A DNA stretch of 23,785 nucleotides. It comes from a virus. Both the position numbers and the translations under genes were made by a program. The stretch spans positions 1 through 23,785 of IMG/VR virus record IMGVR_UViG_3300027782_000361, one strand, 5' to 3'. Below are positions 7,162 to 16,476 of the stretch, one piece after another. Within the stretch, counting starts at the first letter, position 1. Every line of letters begins with the position of its first letter. The notes beneath the pieces were generated by a model, which did not search any database, was not told the DNA's origin, and worked only from the letters and a program-made list of their open reading frames with translations.

Positions 7162-7332
7162 TTATAGAGAACCTAGAACTGATATTACTTCTTGTTGCTT
7201 TAGGTATAATTTGCAATATGATTTTGCAAATATTTTTAATTCTTCTTGATCTAATTGGTCTATTACTCTAGAATGTTTTTCATATTCAAATAATTTGTCG
7301 ATGCTTTCCAGATCAATACTATTTGGATCCAT
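7162..7332 (-). CDS. Small helical protein, 56 aa
   Basis: I translated this reading frame by hand: ATG at 7330-7332, TAA at 7162-7164, 56 codons. It starts MDPNSIDLESIDKLFEYEK and ends KLYLKQQEVISVLGSL. Composition and spacing predict two helices joined at about residues 28-31 (DQLDQEEL). A strong AAGGAG Shine-Dalgarno lies 7 bases upstream, the best ribosome site in this part of the window, and the start overlaps the end of the previous gene by 14 bases. Similar short 'FEYEK...LYLKQQEV' proteins occur, to my recollection, at this position in cyanophages. The helix-loop-helix size and the 'KLYLKQQEV' end loosely recall NblA-like proteins, but this is weak and I do not assign that function. 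Confidence 0.75.
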   Translation of the reverse strand: MDPNSIDLESIDKLFEYEKHSRVIDQLDQEELKIFAKSYCKLYLKQQEVISVLGSL

Positions 7333-7519
7333 TTAATAACTCCTTAAGAAGGTTTTTAATCTCATCAATATCTCTTCTCATTTCATTTAATTCTCTTTTT
7401 TGAGAATCTCTAATAGACAATGAATTCAAATATTGATTATATGCGGCAGAGTCGCAATTTACAATTGCCCCCGACCTTTCATCTCTATAGAGATTCTGAT
7501 GCCCTTCTACTCGTATCAT
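7319..7519 (-). CDS. Small conserved phage protein with C-terminal coiled coil (66 aa)
   Basis: 66 residues starting 'MIRVEGHQNLYRD'. The first 25 residues form a short conserved block (VEGHxNLYRD, SGAIVNCDS) that I recognise from small cyanophage proteins of this location. Residues about 35-63 form an amphipathic helix with heptad-like hydrophobics (L, M, I, I, L, L), probably a coiled coil. The ATG overlaps the stop of the 2463 aa gene in an ATGA arrangement, so translation is likely coupled. No Shine-Dalgarno is visible. The 3' end overlaps the next gene by 14 bases. The function is unknown. Its place in the baseplate-neck cluster suggests a minor virion component or assembly factor, by inference only. 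Confidence 0.75.
   Translation of the reverse strand: MIRVEGHQNLYRDERSGAIVNCDSAAYNQYLNSLSIRDSQKRELNEMRRDIDEIKNLLKELLNGSK
7340..7345 (-). promoter_or_regulatory. Strong ribosome binding site (AAGGAG)
   Basis: The minus strand reads AAGGAG with a 7-base spacer to the ATG at 7332. This match decides in favour of the short 56 aa gene. It lies inside the coding sequence of the preceding 66 aa gene. Confidence 0.8.
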
Positions 7520-10500
7520 CTTACAGCAAGTGTTCTAAGTTCTTTGATCCTTGGTGGATATGCCTGATTAGTTCCGGACATTACAATTTTAATTGTATAT
7601 CCACTAAACAAATCAAGATTGTCAGCAGTAAATTGATACTCAAGGAATTGATTATCCAAACTGGGACTTACAAAAGTATCTGGCAATCCACTATTTTTTG
7701 ATTTATCTAAAACTTTATAACCTTGGATAGTAGTATATGCCAAATTGTCATATCCGGGGAATAGTTCAAATGATTGATCAACTTCACTAGAATCTGGTCT
7801 AATTAAACTATAAAGAACTCTAAAATCAGCAGAAGAATGACGATATGCAGATAAAATAACTTTTAATGTAGTTGCCTGTTGGGACAAATTAACAGTATTT
7901 GATACATATACTGCAGCATGTGGGTCATTTAATACTGAATTAACTCTTCCATCTAATGCATAATCTGAAATTGGGTTATTTAAACGACTAGAGATAAATT
8001 CGGTAAATGTAGTATCCAAATAGATAATTGGTGATAAATTACTATCTGATGTATTTAATGTTATTCCAGTAGTGAATGATTTATTTCTGGGCAGATTGCT
8101 AAGATATTCAGTTTCGTTCTCCTTAGAGCATACAAGTCTTACTGATTTTAAAGAATTTAATGTATTTAATTGAATTGGTTCAAATCCATTGTCGAGGAAT
8201 GATACCTCATTGCCACTAACACTAGTTCCAGAAGTAGTTCTAATTATGGCAGTAGCAGAAGTAGAAGATCCTGGGGTAATAATATCATAATTTGGTACTA
8301 TTGAACTATATTGAATATTTTCAGTTGCAAGTACTTTAGAACCTCCTAGATTTGCCTCTGAAGTAAATGATAACTGAGGCATAGTTGATGATGCACCGTC
8401 AACACTTCTATTGGATCCATTTGAAGATCTATCAATTTCAATGTAATATTCATCTAGTCCAATATTAACATCACTAATATCGTGAGTTTTATTAATTCTC
8501 CTCAATGAAACTCCATTTAATTCATACTTATATACTAAACTATTGATATCATGGGGAATTACAATAGTAGAATCCATTCCTCTCCCATTAGATGCAAGTG
8601 TTAACGTACCATTCCCAACGTTATTGTATGCAATAATTTCATTCTCAATTTTTACATATCCAGTATTTGCTGCACCTACTGCAACTCCCTCAAAGGTTCC
8701 AAAATTTGCTGTGTCTCCAATACTAATGGTAGATACTTGTTGTGCAGTTAAAGTTGCAGAAAGAATAGTTGGTGACAGACTTGACTCAATATTACTTAAT
8801 GTTAATTTGTTATTTTTTGCATACATTCCGTGATTAAAATGTCCTACTTTTATAAAATTACCAGAATTTTGATTTCCAGAACTTGAAGAACTTCTAATAA
8901 AAGTACTTGCAAGGGATACCAATGTACCGGCATCATTATAATAGCTTAATCCAGCTCCAACAGTAAAGGATTCTCCCTGAACATTTGATAGGTATAATGT
9001 ATCAAGACTGCTGCCAATTGCTCCAATAGTAATTCTTGCATTTTTTCCAGTATTGCTTGATACTGTAGATGTTACTATTCCAACAACATCTCCAATAGCA
9101 TATCCATTTCCTGGATTTACTATAGTTGGTGTTCCTGTAATTGAACCACTGGTTGCAGTGATATTCAATACAAGACCAGAACCACTTCCAGTAATATTGT
9201 AGGTATCTACAGAAGTATCAGTAACATAATTACTTCCACCTGTAGTAAGTCCTACAGATGAAACTGAACTTCCAGTTCCAACAATATACCCATATACGTA
9301 ATTTTTTGATCCATCGGCAATTTTTCTGCCTTTAGACAAATTGGCAATTAGTGGTGCATTTGTTGTTGTAGTGATTCCAACTGTAATTGTTTTTGGTAAA
9401 GTTGTTAATGGATTATTGTCTAATCTTTGAACATATCCATTACTTTCATCTAATGTTGGATTGTAGAAGAAAGCGGTTCCTGTTGATGATGTAAATTGTG
9501 CTTTATAAAGTTTAAATTTAAGATCTTGGTATTGATTTGCTGTCCATATGGATCCATTTTGAGACTTAAACAAACTTCCCATAGAGAACTGTTTGGAATA
9601 AGTAACACTATCAACATCTGGAAGTGATTTGGTATTTACTGTTTTTTCACCCATAACTGCAGTCCATAATTCATATTGATCACTATTTTCTGAAATAATT
9701 ACAACTGCATATTCTCTTCCGGGTGGAAGATAAATTGGTTCACTAAAAGTAACTTTAGTTGCAGTTTCTCCATCACTGGAGACATTAACTTCATCTGGTC
9801 TCAATGTAACTGGAGTTCCAATTACAACTCTTGTTGGTGTTCCTAGTTCAACAGTTCTTATTTCAACTTTTACTGGTGCATTACCACTATCTTTACTTGC
9901 AAAGAATAAATCAACCGCAGTTAAGAATGCTCCATTAACATCATCATTTGTTGATGTTGGTGAAGGTGCTTCAACATTTCCACCAACAACAAATGATTGT
10001 GCAAGAGGGTCAACATATCTTTGAATTGTTGTTGTTGTATGAGTGTTTATTGTCGTAACTGATTGTGTTGTATTTGTTGTTAAGTTAGTTACTGTTTTCG
10101 TTGTTAAGTTAGTTGTAGTTGCAGTAACAGTGTTCTCCCACTGCTCAAGAGTTCCATCTGCATTATAATTTGTTTCTGCAGATGAAATTGAATTGCTACC
10201 AGGAAGACCCAAATCATTTGTTGAACTTGATGTCAACTTAAAGGTCTTAGTTCCTGTATTAATCCTAACAGTTGGAGTTGGATTTGCATTTGGATCTCTT
10301 AAGTAGAATGCTCCAATCAAATCTCCATAATTATCGGAGATTAGTCTCAAATCTTTCACATACGCAACTGCACCACTAGTTTGTCCGACTAATTTCATTC
10401 CAGCAACTAAATATCCAGAATATTTTCCTTGGTCTTCGTGTGATAGTGAAGATGTATCAACATTCAGAACTTTTGATGATTGACTATATGCTGATGGTAT

Positions 10501-13500
10501 GGATTCACCCTTAATATATGGATTTATTGTATATGTTGTAGATGGTGAATTAAACTTTCCATACTTATGATTTGAGGTAGCAACTCTAAATGTAATTAAA
10601 TTGCTGTTTGCATATGTTCCAACAATAGTTTCACCAACTATAAATGCACCAGAAGCACCATAATTTGCTAATGTTGAATCATTTGCAATTTCAACTAATT
10701 TTGGAATAAAATCAACACCACTATTTCCATCAAGGAATTGATAAAATTGTGTTCCTGGTTTTAAATTTGATGCAGAAAATTCAGTATTTCTGGATCTCAT
10801 ATAAGATTCATTGGATGAAGAAATTAAAACATTTCTAATAGTAGTATCAGTATTACTTACTGTGTCATAATCAATACTTTGTGTTGTATTGGATGTGGTA
10901 CTGGTAGCAGTTGATGAAGTTTGTGTATTTTCAACCCCAACTACCCTGTTATTTCCTCGACCACGTATCTCAGGAAGATTGACCGTGCTGCTACTCGTAG
11001 TTTGAATGGGGGTTAGAGTAACAAAAGCATTGCTTACTAGATTTTTCTCAAGAGTTCTTGTAGAATTTAATGTTACACTAACATTTTTATCTGGAAGTTG
11101 AACAGTTCTTACCCAAGTATCAATTTCTGGATTTAATTTAAGATCTCCACTATAAACAATAACATTAAATGGGTTCACATTCTCAACTGTTGTTGCAAAT
11201 GCTTGCTCAATCCATCCTATCGATTCATATTTTAAAGTTACGGATTTTCCTGTTTTTTGAATATTTGGATCCAACAGTTCAAAGTTTTCTGATAAATCTA
11301 AATCTTCATCATTAATTGCAATTGCTGGTGCAATTTGTGATTTTAATGAATTTCTACTGCTAATTGGTGTTAATTCATTTGCTACAGTATTAACTCTGAT
11401 ATTAGATAACTGTTTATTGATTAATGAATAGTTTTTAAAATCATCGACAAAAAATCCAGTCTTAAATCTATTCCTACCCTCAGAATCTTGAATTTGAAGA
11501 GTTTGTGTGTTTATTTCAAGTAATGATAATGAAGTAACTCTTTCTAAATTCTCAACCCTATCCTCAATTAACCCAATATCCCTCATTGTATATCTTCTAT
11601 TGTCAACCAATGAAAGAATGGCATCAGATGGGTTGTAAAGATATGGTGGCAGTTTAATTGTTGCAATTTCCATTACAGCATCATTTTTATTTGGTGCCTT
11701 TGGATCTCTTGCTGATACACCTTTTTCCAGAATAAAACTCCCAAATTTATCAAGATATAACTTATCAATTCTTGGTAAATAATACTCATATCCAATTAAA
11801 GAACTTTCATTTGCGGAAAGAATTAATTTTGGTTCAGTAGTAAAATTTCTAGAATTGAAATCAAATGGTGATGAAGTATTTGTTGAGAATATTGAGACTC
11901 TTGGTCTAAAATCTAAAGTATCGGAAGATCTTACTGATCTTGGCCCAATAGTGGGGATATCGGTTGCAAATCTATCCTGATTATAACTCAATACCGTAAA
12001 TACATCACCATTATCATTGGAGGGCACAGAATAATAATCAAATACTATTAAAAGTTGTTTAGAAGGTTCTGCTGTATTTTTATTTCTGACAATCCTGGAA
12101 TAATCGTAATATTGATTTTTTTGTGCTTTATCCAACGTATATGAATTTGTTATGTCCTTATACTTCCCAAAAGTAATTGATTCAATTTCCGTAGTTATAT
12201 TTGAATCTTTAAATGTTACAGTTTCTCCTACCAACAATCTTTCTGGATTTAAGTATACGATACCCAAAACATTTGCTGATGGTTTTGAAACAATCCTTGC
12301 AATTGCTTTACTGTTATTTCCTAATATATTTTCACCAATAATTGCATTTGTTGTTACATTGGCACTAGATGTAAATTGTACTTGATCTAATGTTGGTGCT
12401 GAAGAATCGAATGATTCATATACTGATATTACTTTTACTACATCTGGATAATTTAGTGATATTTCTTCATCTTGAACTCTTAGTCCATAATACTGATTGT
12501 ACGTAAGTCCATCACCAATTGAAGAACTAATTCCACTTCCAGATTGTGAGTATTTTGATAGTGATACTGATAAAGTTTGACTTCTATTATATTCCTTTAT
12601 TTTACTTTGAATTCCATTTTTAATTAAAGTTGTATTTACAGTAATATTGCTCTGGCTAGCGGTTAATCCGCTGATGGTTACAGTATTTCCATTAAGAGAG
12701 AATTGATCAGATGTTATTGTTCCAATTCCACCTCCTGAATAATGGACAGAGTATCTTTCCTGATCAAATGTAGCAAAAAATGAGCTAGTAATTCCAGTAA
12801 TTGCGGATAAATCAAAGGTTAATACCCCAGAAGGACTTGTAGTTTCTCCTGTTATTTGACTAGAAACTGTTAATAATGAATCTGAAAGATTTACTGAAGA
12901 AATATTGGAATCTGGAAGTTGAGCATATAGATATCCAGCACCTTCATTTCTTATAATTGCTGAACCAAGTAAAACTGTTGGTTGAATTGTACTTGAAGGT
13001 AACGCTCCATCAAATATACCAGAAACAGTATTGATGCCAGAAACAGTAATTGATAATCCATCTGCTGCAACAGAAGATACTCTATTATAAGTTTCAGTAC
13101 TAAATCCAACTCTTTGATATCTGATGATACTTCCTACCTTTACCCCAGTAAATACATTGCCTGCAGTAGCAGTGGTTACGGTTCCTCCAGAGGTGATACT
13201 TAATTGATTTAAACCATTTGGAAGTTTAAATCTTTCAAGTAAACAATCTGCATTGAAATTTACAGGAAGTCCTGATACACCAGTTCCCTGATATACGGAC
13301 TTAATATCTTCGGTGGAATATGCAGTTACAGTTCTAATGGTTCTTGCAAAATCAATTCCATTAATAATTAACTGTTCTCCAACTAAAAATGTTCCAGAGG
13401 TCTGTCTCAAACTAATTGTAGTAGATGCACCACCAGCAGAAACTGCATATCCACTAGCACCACTACTCTTACCCTTTACAAATGATGTTGCAGGTAATTC

Positions 13501-14907
13501 TGAATTTGAAATAGAAGAATTTAAACCTAATGAGATGTAAGTTTGAATATCATAAAGATATAAATCCCAATTAGTTACTCCGTTAGTATATGCCGCATCA
13601 GTTAAACTAAAATTGTATACTCTAGCATCACCAATTTTAGATCCTGCTCCACCAAATTGATTATACAATTCTATTGGATATTTTTGTTTTGGAGCTCCAG
13701 ATACGTTATTAACTCTTATAATATTCCCCATTTCAAAAGGAATATTAACATTACTTATAGATTTAGTATCTCTTGGTTTTTCAACATCAATAATAGTTGT
13801 CGAGATTTTTTCTACATCATATCCCCTTACATAAGCCTTTCCTGGAGAAACTTTTATACACATTAAGTCATCTGAAGGAGTATTACCCTGCTCGGTTGTT
13901 TCTGTATCAAAGAATAGTCCATTATTGCCCAATCTATCATTTAATGAATTGTGTATTGATGGATTAAATTGAGTTACTGCATAATCTCCAGATTCATCAT
14001 ATGTTCTTTCTGCTAGATAATCACGAATTATATTATATTGTGTTTTAGTTTCAATTTTTTTAATTTTTCCATCCTGAACCCTTAATAGCTCAACAAAATC
14101 TGTATCATTAGTATCAGATATTAATTTTTTACTTAGTGTTAAATTAATTTTAAGTCTATCTGCACCAGGAGCAGCATAATTTGTAAAACCTTTAGCATTA
14201 TCATATAATGAACTATCATCCTTTGCACTAATGATTAATTCACTAATTTGCAATCCAACTCTATATGAAGGAGTATTTGTATAATTATCAAGGATTATAG
14301 TTTGTTTAGATACATTTGCAAAATATCCTCTAATAAAATATACACCATCTCCAATAGATGCTGCAGATCCTATTGAGGTTGCATTTAATGAGATTAAAGA
14401 TGCAAAAGGGGTACCAGCATTAATAGTGGTATTTCCGTAAGTTACATTCTCTTCAGCAATTAATGATTCACCATCTTGGAATGGATTGAATTGGAAATTA
14501 TTATCAGAATCTAAGTATTTTACATATATTGTCAAATCTTCTACATTAATACCATCTGGAAGAGCAACATATTGAATCGTTGCTGTTGTTCCTGATATTT
14601 GACCTGTTACTTTTTTACCTATAAAATCATTAATATAGAGTGAAATATCAACTCCAAAATTTGTTGAATTAAGTTTTACTGAATAAAATTGTCCATCATA
14701 GGCAATATTGCCAGGGATCACCACTGATCCTTCTTTAAATATATGACTTCCAAAAGATTCTACTTGATTTTGTAGAATGGATTGTAAACTTGTTAGTTCT
14801 CTTGCCTGAACTGGTCTCCCCGGATTAAATAAGACTTTATAAAAATTCTTTTCAGAATCAAAATCATCATAGTATGGGCTAATGTTTAAATCTGTTTTTT
14901 GTGCCAT
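7516..14907 (-). CDS. Giant DUF4815-family virion structural protein, gp9/gp10-position baseplate or tail-fibre protein
   Basis: 2463 residues. The N terminus (about 8-66; motifs SPYYDDFD, FNPGRPVQARELT, FKEGSVVIPG) and the VSPGKAYVRGYDVEK block near 350 match what I know of DUF4815 proteins of tailed phages. Further conserved blocks are SSDTLDFRPRV near 990, YTMRDIG...RVENLE near 1105, MRSRN...FLDG near 1370-1395 and DPLAQSF near 1632. The last is followed by a roughly 120-residue beta domain with PPGREYAVVI. A Thr-rich linker (about 1590-1625) precedes DPLAQSF. GxGY modules sit near 1892 and 1934, and FxxGExVxG modules near 500, 800-860 and 1410. In cyanophages this gene follows gp8 and encodes a virion protein. 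Placement in the baseplate periphery or tail fibre is inferred. The ATG is 5 bases past the gp8 stop. The stop overlaps the next ATG (ATGA). Confidence 0.85.
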   Translation of the reverse strand: MAQKTDLNISPYYDDFDSEKNFYKVLFNPGRPVQARELTSLQSILQNQVESFGSHIFKEGSVVIPGNIAYDGQFYSVKLNSTNFGVDISLYINDFIGKKVTGQISGTTATIQYVALPDGINVEDLTIYVKYLDSDNNFQFNPFQDGESLIAEENVTYGNTTINAGTPFASLISLNATSIGSAASIGDGVYFIRGYFANVSKQTIILDNYTNTPSYRVGLQISELIISAKDDSSLYDNAKGFTNYAAPGADRLKINLTLSKKLISDTNDTDFVELLRVQDGKIKKIETKTQYNIIRDYLAERTYDESGDYAVTQFNPSIHNSLNDRLGNNGLFFDTETTEQGNTPSDDLMCIKVSPGKAYVRGYDVEKISTTIIDVEKPRDTKSISNVNIPFEMGNIIRVNNVSGAPKQKYPIELYNQFGGAGSKIGDARVYNFSLTDAAYTNGVTNWDLYLYDIQTYISLGLNSSISNSELPATSFVKGKSSGASGYAVSAGGASTTISLRQTSGTFLVGEQLIINGIDFARTIRTVTAYSTEDIKSVYQGTGVSGLPVNFNADCLLERFKLPNGLNQLSITSGGTVTTATAGNVFTGVKVGSIIRYQRVGFSTETYNRVSSVAADGLSITVSGINTVSGIFDGALPSSTIQPTVLLGSAIIRNEGAGYLYAQLPDSNISSVNLSDSLLTVSSQITGETTSPSGVLTFDLSAITGITSSFFATFDQERYSVHYSGGGIGTITSDQFSLNGNTVTISGLTASQSNITVNTTLIKNGIQSKIKEYNRSQTLSVSLSKYSQSGSGISSSIGDGLTYNQYYGLRVQDEEISLNYPDVVKVISVYESFDSSAPTLDQVQFTSSANVTTNAIIGENILGNNSKAIARIVSKPSANVLGIVYLNPERLLVGETVTFKDSNITTEIESITFGKYKDITNSYTLDKAQKNQYYDYSRIVRNKNTAEPSKQLLIVFDYYSVPSNDNGDVFTVLSYNQDRFATDIPTIGPRSVRSSDTLDFRPRVSIFSTNTSSPFDFNSRNFTTEPKLILSANESSLIGYEYYLPRIDKLYLDKFGSFILEKGVSARDPKAPNKNDAVMEIATIKLPPYLYNPSDAILSLVDNRRYTMRDIGLIEDRVENLERVTSLSLLEINTQTLQIQDSEGRNRFKTGFFVDDFKNYSLINKQLSNIRVNTVANELTPISSRNSLKSQIAPAIAINDEDLDLSENFELLDPNIQKTGKSVTLKYESIGWIEQAFATTVENVNPFNVIVYSGDLKLNPEIDTWVRTVQLPDKNVSVTLNSTRTLEKNLVSNAFVTLTPIQTTSSSTVNLPEIRGRGNNRVVGVENTQTSSTATSTTSNTTQSIDYDTVSNTDTTIRNVLISSSNESYMRSRNTEFSASNLKPGTQFYQFLDGNSGVDFIPKLVEIANDSTLANYGASGAFIVGETIVGTYANSNLITFRVATSNHKYGKFNSPSTTYTINPYIKGESIPSAYSQSSKVLNVDTSSLSHEDQGKYSGYLVAGMKLVGQTSGAVAYVKDLRLISDNYGDLIGAFYLRDPNANPTPTVRINTGTKTFKLTSSSTNDLGLPGSNSISSAETNYNADGTLEQWENTVTATTTNLTTKTVTNLTTNTTQSVTTINTHTTTTIQRYVDPLAQSFVVGGNVEAPSPTSTNDDVNGAFLTAVDLFFASKDSGNAPVKVEIRTVELGTPTRVVIGTPVTLRPDEVNVSSDGETATKVTFSEPIYLPPGREYAVVIISENSDQYELWTAVMGEKTVNTKSLPDVDSVTYSKQFSMGSLFKSQNGSIWTANQYQDLKFKLYKAQFTSSTGTAFFYNPTLDESNGYVQRLDNNPLTTLPKTITVGITTTTNAPLIANLSKGRKIADGSKNYVYGYIVGTGSSVSSVGLTTGGSNYVTDTSVDTYNITGSGSGLVLNITATSGSITGTPTIVNPGNGYAIGDVVGIVTSTVSSNTGKNARITIGAIGSSLDTLYLSNVQGESFTVGAGLSYYNDAGTLVSLASTFIRSSSSSGNQNSGNFIKVGHFNHGMYAKNNKLTLSNIESSLSPTILSATLTAQQVSTISIGDTANFGTFEGVAVGAANTGYVKIENEIIAYNNVGNGTLTLASNGRGMDSTIVIPHDINSLVYKYELNGVSLRRINKTHDISDVNIGLDEYYIEIDRSSNGSNRSVDGASSTMPQLSFTSEANLGGSKVLATENIQYSSIVPNYDIITPGSSTSATAIIRTTSGTSVSGNEVSFLDNGFEPIQLNTLNSLKSVRLVCSKENETEYLSNLPRNKSFTTGITLNTSDSNLSPIIYLDTTFTEFISSRLNNPISDYALDGRVNSVLNDPHAAVYVSNTVNLSQQATTLKVILSAYRHSSADFRVLYSLIRPDSSEVDQSFELFPGYDNLAYTTIQGYKVLDKSKNSGLPDTFVSPSLDNQFLEYQFTADNLDLFSGYTIKIVMSGTNQAYPPRIKELRTLAVR
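10076..10114 (-). repeat. Direct repeat, 24-nt period, in Thr-rich linker
   Basis: The 15-base string GTTGTTAAGTTAGTT (plus-strand reading) occurs at 10076-10090 and again at 10100-10114, exactly 24 nt apart. It therefore encodes an in-frame 8-residue repeat of the type TNLTTxTx. It lies in a Thr/Asn-rich linker of the DUF4815 protein just before the conserved DPLAQSF domain. In-frame DNA repeats of this kind can change copy number by replication slippage. Confidence 0.7.
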
Positions 14908-14912
14908 TTTTG

Positions 14913-16451
14913 TTAGAATTCCAGAATAATTTTAACGTCTTCTTTTTGTCTGATGTCTCTTACAACCAGGGGTCTATTATCAATATAAATTATGTCTCCT
15001 GTCTTTTTATTTATCTCTGGATTTGCAAGTCCATTTGAAAAAGTTACACCCAAATCTATAATTTTACTTCCAATCGTAACCTTATTGTCATTAAATGAGG
15101 TATCAATAGATCCTGCAAATGGTGCAATGCTATTTGCAGATGATTCAAAATCATAAACATTAGAATCTGTAGTAACTGTATTATAATCGGTTTGATCTTT
15201 ACTATTGCCAAAATACAAAGATCTATCTCTAAAATATTTTAAAACCCTAGTTTCAGTATCATATGAAGCTACATATCCCTTTGCAATTTTTCCATCTGTT
15301 CTTGTTTGTGTAATTTCTCCTCCAATCACTGGAGTTCCACTAAATGATGAAGTAAGTTTTATCGAATAGAGTGATGAATATTGATTTTGAGTAAAAACAG
15401 TAGTATTTGAAGTAAATGTGGTTGGATTTTTTATAATTCCAACTTGAGAAAATTGAGTATCTGTTGGAAAATCTTTAGTTGAATCGTCAAATCTTGCATA
15501 TACTAATACTTTATCAGTACCTAATTCCGAATAAATGTCATATCCGTGTCCTTTAGATGGTGGAATAATTGGTATTAATTTTGCTGGATTTGGAATACTT
15601 CCAGATGGTTGAAGATTTCCTAAATCAACAATCCCATAAGTATACCCACTACCACCAGAAGTCACAACAGCAGAAGTTATTACTCCACCAGTAGCAGTAA
15701 TTGATACTCTAGCACCACTACCATCACCAAGAATATCAACTGTTCCAGAACTATAACCAGTTCCACCGTCTTCAATATATACTTTTTTAATTTGATTAAA
15801 GTTTACGTTAGAATTTCCAGCCTCTCTAACAGAAACAATTTGAGAATCTGTTGATGTTGCCCAATCATTGGGAACAACAACGTACTCAGTTGAATCAAAT
15901 TTTATAATATCACTTGGAGAAACTGAAAAAAGATATTTCCAAACGTATCCATCCCCACTTACTCCTGCTGCAGATGGTTCTAAATCCGTAAATGTTGGTT
16001 CATCCTGAGATTTATTTCCTTTTGGACTTTCTCCAGAAGATCCATTATCAATGCAAATATAAACCCTATAATCACTATTAACTACGTAGTAGTTTGAATC
16101 ATATAATCTACTTGAATTTGAATTTGGGGTTGGATTTGAAATATTGTAATCATCTCTATACATATCATAAGATGTATTTGAAGTCCAAGTAACCTTTCTT
16201 ATGAGTTTTCTAATGTTGCTACTGGTAATTTTTTTACCAAATAGGGCAGTATCTCTATAATGTGTAGAATATTGAAAATTGTCAGTCGGATTTGGGATAT
16301 TAGAATCCCAATCAGTGGTTCTTCCAAATCCTACTGTCGTTGGATTATCTAAACCCAAGAAAACATAATAAGAATTATTGCCAGATATTACAGAATCTAC
16401 GAAATTGCTCGCATTTAATATTCTAAATTGGTCTGTTACAACGGCTGACAT
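14913..16451 (-). CDS. 8: Baseplate wedge subunit gp8
   Basis: 512 residues resembling the gp8 baseplate wedge protein of marine T4-like phages. The N terminus carries the family blocks FGRTTDW near residue 40, THYRDTALFG near 63-72, SYDMYRDDY near 95 and YRVYICIDNG near 130, then WKYLFSVSP near 170. In T4, gp8 (334 aa) is a dimeric wedge component that binds gp7 and gp10. This copy is longer partly because it carries two GxGY modules (residues about 228-270) and a 'GGEIT...GKIAKGYVASYD' variant of the FxxGExVxG module near 360-385. The C terminus 'VVRDIRQKEDVKIILEF' fits the cyanophage gp8 end as I remember it. The ATG lies 20 bases past the stop of the giant gene, behind a late promoter-like octamer. 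No clear Shine-Dalgarno is visible. Confidence 0.85.
   Translation of the reverse strand: MSAVVTDQFRILNASNFVDSVISGNNSYYVFLGLDNPTTVGFGRTTDWDSNIPNPTDNFQYSTHYRDTALFGKKITSSNIRKLIRKVTWTSNTSYDMYRDDYNISNPTPNSNSSRLYDSNYYVVNSDYRVYICIDNGSSGESPKGNKSQDEPTFTDLEPSAAGVSGDGYVWKYLFSVSPSDIIKFDSTEYVVVPNDWATSTDSQIVSVREAGNSNVNFNQIKKVYIEDGGTGYSSGTVDILGDGSGARVSITATGGVITSAVVTSGGSGYTYGIVDLGNLQPSGSIPNPAKLIPIIPPSKGHGYDIYSELGTDKVLVYARFDDSTKDFPTDTQFSQVGIIKNPTTFTSNTTVFTQNQYSSLYSIKLTSSFSGTPVIGGEITQTRTDGKIAKGYVASYDTETRVLKYFRDRSLYFGNSKDQTDYNTVTTDSNVYDFESSANSIAPFAGSIDTSFNDNKVTIGSKIIDLGVTFSNGLANPEINKKTGDIIYIDNRPLVVRDIRQKEDVKIILEF
15620..15775 (-). repeat. Pair of GxGY beta modules inside gp8
   Basis: This segment encodes two consecutive copies of a short module with the pattern (hydrophobic)-x-x-GGxGYxxG followed by a G-rich A/S stretch. 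The two copies are GGTGYSSG and GGSGYTYG, about 35 residues apart. The same module occurs in gp14 and in both giant proteins of this window. The copies are similar in protein sequence but diverged in DNA, so this is an old protein repeat and not a recent tandem duplication. Confidence 0.65.
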
Positions 16452-16468
16452 ATTAATAGTTTTTTAGA

Positions 16469-16476
16469 TATTTATA
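16469..16476 (-). promoter_or_regulatory. Candidate T4-like late promoter (TATAAATA) for gp8
   Basis: The minus strand reads TATAAATA here, an exact match to the T4 late promoter octamer recognised by gp55-type sigma. It overlaps the stop codon of the giant upstream gene and ends 17 bases before the gp8 ATG. With usual T4 spacing, transcription would begin about six bases downstream and leave a very short leader. It is the only perfect copy I found in the right position upstream of a gene. In AT-rich DNA a chance match cannot be excluded. Confidence 0.5.

Noticed and set aside
15009-15016. GATAAATA on the minus strand as a promoter for the DUF4815 gene (also one at 4177-4184 before gp15)
   Set aside because: Both are deep inside coding sequence, 70-110 bases from the next start and with a mismatch in the first position. 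Chance matches are likely in AT-rich DNA.
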